From CAWBRT01 sp050015355 (GTDB taxonomy: Bacteria; Acidobacteriota; Terriglobia; Terriglobales; Acidobacteriaceae): a stretch of DNA of 46,234 nt. The stretch spans positions 1 through 46,234 of the forward strand of contig JBEKBO010000021.1 of NCBI GenBank assembly GCA_050015355.1. Direction: 5' to 3'. Of the stretch, positions 41,122 through 46,234 are shown in pieces. A program made the position numbers and the translations under genes. The notes beneath the pieces are model-generated. The model did no database searches, had not been told where the DNA came from, and was given only the letters and a program-made list of their open reading frames with translations. How positions within the stretch are numbered: the stretch's first letter is position 1; each line of letters opens with the position of its first letter.

Positions 41122-41808
41122 ATGGACGAAAGCATCCTTTTGGTTGAAGACGAAGAAGCATTGCGCATGACGCTCAGCGATCGCCTGCTCAGCGAAGGCT
41201 ACAAGGTGGATTGCGCGGGAGACGGGGAAGAAGGACTGCAATGCGCCATGCAAGCCACCCACGATCTCATCATTCTGGACATCATGCTGCCGCGCAAAAA
41301 CGGATTCGACGTCTGCCGTGATGTTCGGCAAGCCGGACTCGCAACGCCGATCCTGATGCTGACGGCTCGTGGGCAAACGGTCGACAAGGTCATTGGCCTG
41401 AAACTGGGCGCCGATGATTACCTGACGAAGCCGTTCGAAATGATGGAGCTGCTGGCACGAGTCGAAGCCCTGCTGCGGCGTGGACGAAAGAGCGCGCCGG
41501 GGCCGAATGCAATCTGCCAGGTCGGATCGCTTCGCATCGACCTGCGCGGTACCGAGGTTACGCGAAACGGCAGCGTCGTCAACCTCTCGGCTCGCGAGTT
41601 TCAGCTTCTGCGATACCTCGTCGAGCGTCGCGGAGCAACCCTCTCCCGCGAGGAGATTTTGAAAGAAGTGTGGGGCTACAGCGCGGAGACCTTTACCCGT
41701 ACAGTCGATGTTCACATCGCCAGCTTGCGGCAGAAACTGGAAGATAACCCTAAACAGCCGCAAATGATCCTCACCGTTTCCGGGCTTGGCTACAAGTTTT
41801 CATCCTAA
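41122..41808 (+). CDS. OmpR/PhoB-family response regulator
   Basis: 228 residues. Receiver: acidic 'LLVEDEEALR' (E9, D10), phosphoacceptor D53 in 'IILDIMLPRKNG', T81 in 'LMLTARG', K103 in 'YLTKPFE'. Output: C-terminal winged helix with 'LSAREFQLLRYLVERRG', 'SREEILKEVWGY' and 'RTVDVHIASLRQKLEDNP', ending 'ILTVSGLGYKFSS'. It binds DNA as a dimer to control transcription. It probably pairs with the kinase upstream and, given the Spy-like gene, may act in envelope stress. ATG 41122 has no clear ribosome binding site. The next gene follows after 35 nt. Confidence 0.94.
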   Translation: MDESILLVEDEEALRMTLSDRLLSEGYKVDCAGDGEEGLQCAMQATHDLIILDIMLPRKNGFDVCRDVRQAGLATPILMLTARGQTVDKVIGLKLGADDYLTKPFEMMELLARVEALLRRGRKSAPGPNAICQVGSLRIDLRGTEVTRNGSVVNLSAREFQLLRYLVERRGATLSREEILKEVWGYSAETFTRTVDVHIASLRQKLEDNPKQPQMILTVSGLGYKFSS

Positions 41809-41843
41809 AGCCGGCGGCTATATCATTCCTGAGAGGAGAAAAG

Positions 41844-43193
41844 ATGGAACCGTTCCGTTATCACGTATTTGTCTGCACGCAGATTAAGCCGGAAGGAGTG
41901 ACGTCTTGTTCTGCGAGCGGCTCCAAACGCGTTCTCGACGCCCTTAACCGCGAGACGCAATCGCAAGGGTTGGAGAATGAGGTTCAAGTCACTACCTGCG
42001 GCTGCCTTGGGCTGTGCGATGACGGGCCGATTGTCATCGTTTATCCCGATGGTGTTTGGTATCGGCGGGTTATGCCGGAAGATGTGCCCGAGATTGTCTC
42101 TGCCCATCTGGGAGCCGGCAAAGTGGTGGCACGCCTGGAGTGGACCGACGCGACAGCGATGAAGGCCAAGTCGCTGGAACATCGTGAACACGTCAGAGCG
42201 GCACAGCGCGCGCGCGAGCAGGCGGGAATGTTGCCGGAAGATCTCGACAATCTCATTCGCGCCTACTGGCCGAGCCGCGTAATGTTGACGGCGCTCGAAC
42301 TGGATCTGTTCACCGCCGTGGGGGACGGTGCTTCGGCGGAGGTCGTCGCCGGCAGGTTGAAGACCAGTCCGCGCGCCACGGAAATGCTGCTGAACGCAGT
42401 CGCGAGTCTCCAACTTCTAAAGAAGACCGACGGCAGTTTCCAGAACACTACGGCCAGTGCGCGATTCTTTACGCAAACTTCGAAGGACAATGCCCGCGGC
42501 GGCCTTTTGCACATGGCCAACATCTGGCACAACTGGTCGAACCTGACCGATTGCGTGCGCCAGGGCACGTCTGCCAGAGCCGCTAAACCCGCGGGCGACT
42601 GGACGCGAAACTTCATCGCGGCCATGGACCGCATCGCCAACGAGCGCGCCCGGCACCTGCTGAAGGCGCTTGGGAGCGAAGGAATCCGCCGCATCCTGGA
42701 TCTGGGGGGCGGTTCGGGCGCGTATTCGATTGCGTTCGCTCGCGCTACCCCCGGCGTTCAGGCCGAAATACTGGATATCCAGGAGGTCGTTCCACTTACA
42801 CAGGATTACGTTCGCAAGGCGGGCTTAGCCGATCGAATTAAAGTTCGCGCGGGAGACATGCTGAGCGATGACTTCGGTCGTGACCACGATCTCGTCCTGT
42901 TGAATGCGATCTGCCACATGTTTTCCGAGAAGCAGAACCGCGGCCTCTTCCGCCGCGCTTACCAGGCGCTGGGCACGAATGGCCGTCTGGTGGTGCAGGA
43001 TTTCATCCTGGAGCGCGACAAGACTTCGCCGCAATTTGCCGCGCTTTTTGCGCTTAATATGCTGGTCGGCACGGAAGCCGGCAGCAGTTACAGTGAACCG
43101 GAATACGCGGATTGGCTGCGCGCAGCCGGATTCCGCGAAGTCACCCGTGTGCGGCTTCCCGGACCCAGCGACTTGATGGTTGCCACCAAGTAA
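41844..43193 (+). CDS. Fusion of a thioredoxin-like [2Fe-2S] ferredoxin and a SAM methyltransferase
   Basis: 449 residues. Residues ~5-100 are a thioredoxin-fold [2Fe-2S] ferredoxin: 'YHVFVCTQIKPEGVTSC' then 'TTCGCLGLCDDGPIVIVYPD', with likely ligands C11, C22, C54 and C58 and an extra C52. After a ~35-residue basic linker comes a helical dimerisation domain ('AYWPSRVMLTALELDLFTAV', ~135-230), then a class I methyltransferase of the O-methyltransferase (Methyltransf_2) type with SAM motif 'ILDLGGGSGAYSIAFA' (~284-299) and 'DLVLLNAICHMF'. Such methyltransferases act on hydroxyls or thiols of small molecules; the substrate is unknown. The ferredoxin part could supply an electron or sense redox state. 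ATG 41844 has GAGAGGAG upstream. It follows the response regulator by 35 nt and may be cotranscribed. Confidence 0.87.
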   Translation: MEPFRYHVFVCTQIKPEGVTSCSASGSKRVLDALNRETQSQGLENEVQVTTCGCLGLCDDGPIVIVYPDGVWYRRVMPEDVPEIVSAHLGAGKVVARLEWTDATAMKAKSLEHREHVRAAQRAREQAGMLPEDLDNLIRAYWPSRVMLTALELDLFTAVGDGASAEVVAGRLKTSPRATEMLLNAVASLQLLKKTDGSFQNTTASARFFTQTSKDNARGGLLHMANIWHNWSNLTDCVRQGTSARAAKPAGDWTRNFIAAMDRIANERARHLLKALGSEGIRRILDLGGGSGAYSIAFARATPGVQAEILDIQEVVPLTQDYVRKAGLADRIKVRAGDMLSDDFGRDHDLVLLNAICHMFSEKQNRGLFRRAYQALGTNGRLVVQDFILERDKTSPQFAALFALNMLVGTEAGSSYSEPEYADWLRAAGFREVTRVRLPGPSDLMVATK

Positions 43194-43272
43194 AGCGATT
43201 GCTTTGCCGTTGGGGCCGGCACGCGCAACTGCGGCGCGTACCGGGGCCCCCGTCGTGCCGTAAAATGCAAGC

Positions 43273-44016
43273 TTGCACGCTCCCGCTGAATCCGGCCGTC
43301 TGTGCGTTGTGCTCGTGGCCACGCGCAATCCGCTCAACATTGGTGCGGCTGCGCGGGCCATGAGCAACTTCGGGTTTCTCCACTTGCGGGTGGTGAACCC
43401 GCACGAAGTGGCGTTTCGCGAGGCGCGTTCCGCCGTCGGTGCCGCAGTGGTTCTAGAGCGTGCGGAAGAGTATCGCAGCGTGGCTGAAGCAGTGGCCGAC
43501 TGCACGCTGGTGGTGGGAACCACCTCGGGCTATCACCGCGAATTGCAGCACTCGCTCCACCGGCTCGAAGAAGGTGCGCAGCTCATCCGCAGCCGTCTGC
43601 CATCGAGCAACGTCGCTCTGATGTTCGGTTCGGAGAAGCGCGGTTTGTCCAACGAAGACCTGAGCCATTGCCATTGGCTGCTGCGCATCCCCACGCGCGA
43701 AGAACACGTTTCGATGAACCTCGGCCAGGCGGTGGCAGTCTGCCTGTATGAGCTGGTGCGCGAGGCCGGTAGCGGACAGCCGCCTCGAGAGGCAAGCACC
43801 GCCAGTTCGGACGACCTTGAGCGAGCCACCGCGCTGCTGCTCGAGGCGCTGCGCAGCAGCGGCTACCTGCATCCGGGTGCCGAGCCTTTGGCGGAGGAAA
43901 AAGTGCGCCGCCTGGTCCGCCGCCTGAGCCTGCCCGCGGACGATGCCGAGATTTGGCTGGGCATGCTGCGGCAGATGATCTGGAAGATGCGCTCGGGGCA
44001 AGATCCGTCTCGATAA
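43273..44016 (+). CDS. trmJ: tRNA (cytidine/uridine-2'-O-)-methyltransferase TrmJ-like, SpoU/SPOUT family
   Basis: 247 residues with a trefoil-knot SPOUT fold. Motif 1 'VVLVATRNPLNIGAAARAMS' at the N-terminus, motif 2 'VALMFGSEKRGLSNEDL' and motif 3 'LRIPTREEHVSMNLGQAVAV' are all clear, and the C-terminal extension 'RRLVRRLSLPADDAEIWLGM' is the one found in TrmJ. It methylates the 2'-O of tRNA position 32 in known cases. The start is probably TTG 43273, since no ATG is available in frame before motif 1 and homologues begin about 10 residues before it. It ends 21 nt before the convergent mscS-type gene. Confidence 0.9.
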   Translation: MHAPAESGRLCVVLVATRNPLNIGAAARAMSNFGFLHLRVVNPHEVAFREARSAVGAAVVLERAEEYRSVAEAVADCTLVVGTTSGYHRELQHSLHRLEEGAQLIRSRLPSSNVALMFGSEKRGLSNEDLSHCHWLLRIPTREEHVSMNLGQAVAVCLYELVREAGSGQPPREASTASSDDLERATALLLEALRSSGYLHPGAEPLAEEKVRRLVRRLSLPADDAEIWLGMLRQMIWKMRSGQDPSR

Positions 44017-44037
44017 GTCAAAACGCCTTGTTGGTCG

Positions 44038-45819
44038 CTACGCGGACCCCGCGTCGCTTGTTTCCTGACTTGCAGGCGGCGGTTGCTGAGGACTCTTGAC
44101 GTGCAGGAGTTCGACGATCGAAGCATTGAGGCGGCCACGGACATCGTACCGCTTATGCGCGCGCGTGATGTAACGGACGATGATCTCGACGCCCAGGCTC
44201 GTGGGCTTCAGATTGATGGCCGAAGCGGCGGAGAAACTTTGCAACGCGTGACTTCCGGCGACTGTTTGCCACTCCAGTTCGGCCTCTCGGGCGTCGGTCG
44301 CCGTTTCTCGCGTCACTATTTCTTGAATCGCTTTAATCGCGGAATACGGATCGGCGCCCTGCGGCACCAGCACGTCGAGCTGATCCCAAAGCCACTGGCC
44401 GGTGGTCGAGAAGTTGAAGTAGTGTCCCTCGACGGCAAAACTGTTTACGAATGCGACCTTGCGGCCGGTCGGGTGCCCCGCATCGCTCCACTGGCCGGTT
44501 TCCAGCAGCACGGTGCGAAGAATGCCGATCTCCACGACTTCGCCTCCGATTCCGTTGATCTCTACCCAATCGCCCACGCGGATGCCATTCTTGCCCAGCA
44601 GGACGAACCAACCGAAGAAAGCCACGATGAAGTCTTTCAACGCCACCGTTAGTCCCGCGCCGGCCAGCCCTATGATGGTTGTCGTTTGTCCGGGTGCGCC
44701 AAAAACTACCAGCAGGATCAGCAGCAGCATCACGATCTGGACGGCGAACTCGGCAACAAATTGCAAGCTGCGCAAACGCTTTTTCTCGGGCGCGAGCTTC
44801 TTGCCTAGTCGCCCAATGTAATGAGTTCCAGTCAAGCTAACAAGGCAAATGAGCAGGATCCATAAGGCGCATTGCAGAACACCATGCAAGCTGCTGCGTA
44901 GTCTGGAATCAACGAAAGCCACCCACTCGTGATAGATCTCGCTTAGCTCGCGTTCTTCCTGGATGCGCTTGCCGTAGTCAACCAGCGTTTTTGCGCTCTC
45001 GCTGAGTTGAAGCATGGCTGCGGCTGCGTCCGGAGCCCCGTCTGTCTTGGCGGCGGACCGTTTCTGCTGAAGCTGCTGCTGCAACTCGTCGTGCTTCTGC
45101 GCCAGCGCCGCCACAGCCGCTTCGGATTCTGCGGCCGCGGCTGCCAGCCGGCTTCGCTTGTCTCGAAGTGCTCGCCAGGTGCGGAGATGCGAAACCAGTG
45201 TCCATGTCTCACCGAACGGCTCTCCGTTGGGCAGAGTGATACCTGCGTTGTGCGCAGCTTGGTGCTCATCCAACATCCGTTTGAGGGTGGCTTGGACGTC
45301 GCCTCCGGCGCGGATCACGTCCTGCTTGGCATCGGCGACCTGCTCCTGATCCAGCGCCACCTGCGCCTTCGCCAATTCCATCCGCTGATCGAGATCCGGC
45401 CCGTGCTTTTTTTGCATGGCCTGCTGAAGCTGCTCCACGACCTTCTGGTCGGAAGCGAGACTGGTCTGCGCCTCCGCCAGTTGCTGGCGACTCGCACGCG
45501 TCTCTTCCGTTTGCGGAGCGGGATGAGTTTCGGCCTCGCGCATTGCGGTTGCAAAAGCCAAGTCTACGGTGTTGTCCGCAACATCGAGCGCCCGTCTCGC
45601 CATGCGGTGTTCTTCATGCGTGTAAGCAAGCGAGGACATGGCGCGAGCAGTTTCGAGCGGACGCTCGTCGACGAGATCGCGCTTGCGAACCACTGCGCGG
45701 TCCGCTGGATGCGAGCGGTTTGCCTGCGGCGCGACCGGCCGCGTCAATAGCAACCCAATGGCGGCCATTGCAGCCAACGCCAGCAACCCAATCAAGATCA
45801 TCCGCTCTCTGCGCTTCAT
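44038..45819 (-). CDS. MscS-family mechanosensitive channel with long coiled-coil N-terminus
   Basis: 593 residues. N-terminal signal anchor (~8-26), then ~270 residues of mostly helical, charged sequence with coiled-coil character ('LAEAQTSLASDQKVVEQLQQ', 'ALAQKHDELQQQLQQKRSA'), probably periplasmic. Then come membrane segments ('LWILLICLVSLTGTHYIG', 'FAVQIVMLLLILLVVFG') and the pore helix 'GLAGAGLTVALKDFIVAFFG' with the Gly/Ala packing pattern of MscS TM3. The beta domain follows at once, 'IRVGDWVEINGIGGEVVEIG'. It is a larger relative of MscS (286 aa in E. coli), which opens on hypo-osmotic tension. ATG 45819 has AAGGA upstream. It is convergent with trmJ. Confidence 0.9.
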   Translation of the reverse strand: MKRRERMILIGLLALAAMAAIGLLLTRPVAPQANRSHPADRAVVRKRDLVDERPLETARAMSSLAYTHEEHRMARRALDVADNTVDLAFATAMREAETHPAPQTEETRASRQQLAEAQTSLASDQKVVEQLQQAMQKKHGPDLDQRMELAKAQVALDQEQVADAKQDVIRAGGDVQATLKRMLDEHQAAHNAGITLPNGEPFGETWTLVSHLRTWRALRDKRSRLAAAAAESEAAVAALAQKHDELQQQLQQKRSAAKTDGAPDAAAAMLQLSESAKTLVDYGKRIQEERELSEIYHEWVAFVDSRLRSSLHGVLQCALWILLICLVSLTGTHYIGRLGKKLAPEKKRLRSLQFVAEFAVQIVMLLLILLVVFGAPGQTTTIIGLAGAGLTVALKDFIVAFFGWFVLLGKNGIRVGDWVEINGIGGEVVEIGILRTVLLETGQWSDAGHPTGRKVAFVNSFAVEGHYFNFSTTGQWLWDQLDVLVPQGADPYSAIKAIQEIVTRETATDAREAELEWQTVAGSHALQSFSAASAINLKPTSLGVEIIVRYITRAHKRYDVRGRLNASIVELLHVKSPQQPPPASQETSDAGSA

Positions 45820-46058
45820 GATTCGTGCGTTCCTTGCCGGTCCAGCCGATTGGCTTTACTCACGTTAGCATAGCAGCCTGCGGCGATATTGCTTACACAG
45901 GCGCGGTTTACCTATTAGAGCAGTTTCCTTGTCGGTATATCCGGAGGTATCATCGCCGAGTTGAGTGCCCGGTGGTTTCCCGGAATACACCTTCCGCGAA
46001 ACCGAACTAGCGTGTGGACCTGATTTCGGTTGACGATGTTTGGGGATTCGTTGGGGGA

Positions 46059-46234
46059 TTACCTGGAGGCAATCGTAGTGGACGCACGTCCTTCAAACAG
46101 GACGATGGTTACCCAGTACAGTCCTGTAGGGTATTTGGGGGTACGGGCGTAGCAGGCGCCCACGCTGAAGTGTCCAATGCCATTCAGCGTCGAGAGGCCC
46201 GCGACATTCGATGGCAACTGATTCGGGTCCACGG
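46059..46234 (-). CDS. C-terminal end of a probable CAP-domain (SCP-like) protein, cut by window edge
   Basis: Read on the minus strand from the window edge, one frame stays open for 57 codons and ends with TAA at 46059-46061. The peptide includes 'GIGHFSVGACYARTPKYP' and 'TGLYWVTIVLFEGR'. A 'vGVgva...g.YWvtv.f' ending is the hallmark of the C-terminus of CAP/SCP domain proteins, which are usually secreted and lack a known activity in bacteria. The other two minus frames have earlier stops. The 5' part is outside the window. Confidence 0.6.
   Translation of the reverse strand, partial: VDPNQLPSNVAGLSTLNGIGHFSVGACYARTPKYPTGLYWVTIVLFEGRASTTIASR

Noticed and set aside
43265..43363. Frameshift at the start of the TrmJ-like gene (ATG 43265 in another frame)
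   Set aside because: The TTG 43273 frame gives a normal TrmJ N-terminus with motif 1 in the right place, so no frameshift is needed.
1..46234. tRNA, rRNA, riboswitch, prophage or integrase signals
   Set aside because: None of their conserved sequences or gene families was recognised by eye on either strand; a covariance-model search would be needed to exclude small RNAs.

Overview
The window looks like chromosomal DNA of a GC-rich Gram-negative soil bacterium, most likely an acidobacterium (class Terriglobia). This is inference. It rests on the gene families present (secreted TPR-CHAT protein, Cus-type copper efflux with a NosL-like protein, a glgP-ackA-xfp cassette, Spy/CpxP-like protein) and on several intergenic hairpin and inverted-repeat elements. 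No rRNA, tRNA, CRISPR array, phage module or complete insertion sequence was seen.

Layout. (1) 1-5.1 kb: the C-terminal part of a probable caspase/DUF4384 protein cut by the window edge, a MITE-like repeat, an exported TPR-CHAT protease-like protein, and a convergent small exported protein made of four 13-residue proline-rich repeats. (2) 5.3-6.7 kb: a nitronate monooxygenase family enzyme. (3) 7.1-15.0 kb: a carbon/energy operon of glycogen phosphorylase, acetate kinase and phosphoketolase, then a HAD-IIB phosphatase-like gene and a 6-phosphogluconate-dehydrogenase-like oxidoreductase. The first three could turn glycogen into acetyl phosphate and ATP. (4) 15.2-18.8 kb: two convergent polytopic membrane proteins without assigned function. 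(5) 19.1-21.9 kb: a fused enoyl-CoA reductase/enoyl-CoA hydratase. (6) 22.1-29.3 kb, minus strand: a copper/silver efflux operon reading small Cys/Met-rich exported protein, TolC-like (cusC), membrane fusion protein (cusB), NosL-like protein, RND pump (cusA). Several junctions overlap by ATGA. (7) 29.8-30.0 kb: a cold shock protein with its own promoter and terminator. (8) 30.1-31.4 kb: a LarA-like DUF2088 protein. (9) 31.5-37.5 kb, minus strand: a branched-chain amino acid type ABC importer with two paralogous binding proteins, LivH, a fused LivM-LivG protein and LivF. (10) 37.8-41.8 kb: a receiver-only regulator, a Spy/CpxP-like periplasmic protein, a sensor kinase and an OmpR-type regulator, with a repeat element between kinase and regulator. 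(11) 41.8-44.0 kb: a ferredoxin-methyltransferase fusion and a TrmJ-like tRNA methyltransferase. (12) 44.0-46.2 kb: an MscS-type channel, and at the window edge the 3' end of a probable CAP-domain protein.

The least conventional items are the tandem-repeat exported peptide beside the caspase/CHAT pair, the reductase-hydratase fusion (it resembles two thirds of propionyl-CoA synthase in swapped order), the ferredoxin-methyltransferase fusion, and two operon junctions (after xfp and before cusA) where tiny ORFs link flanking genes through overlapping stop/start codons.
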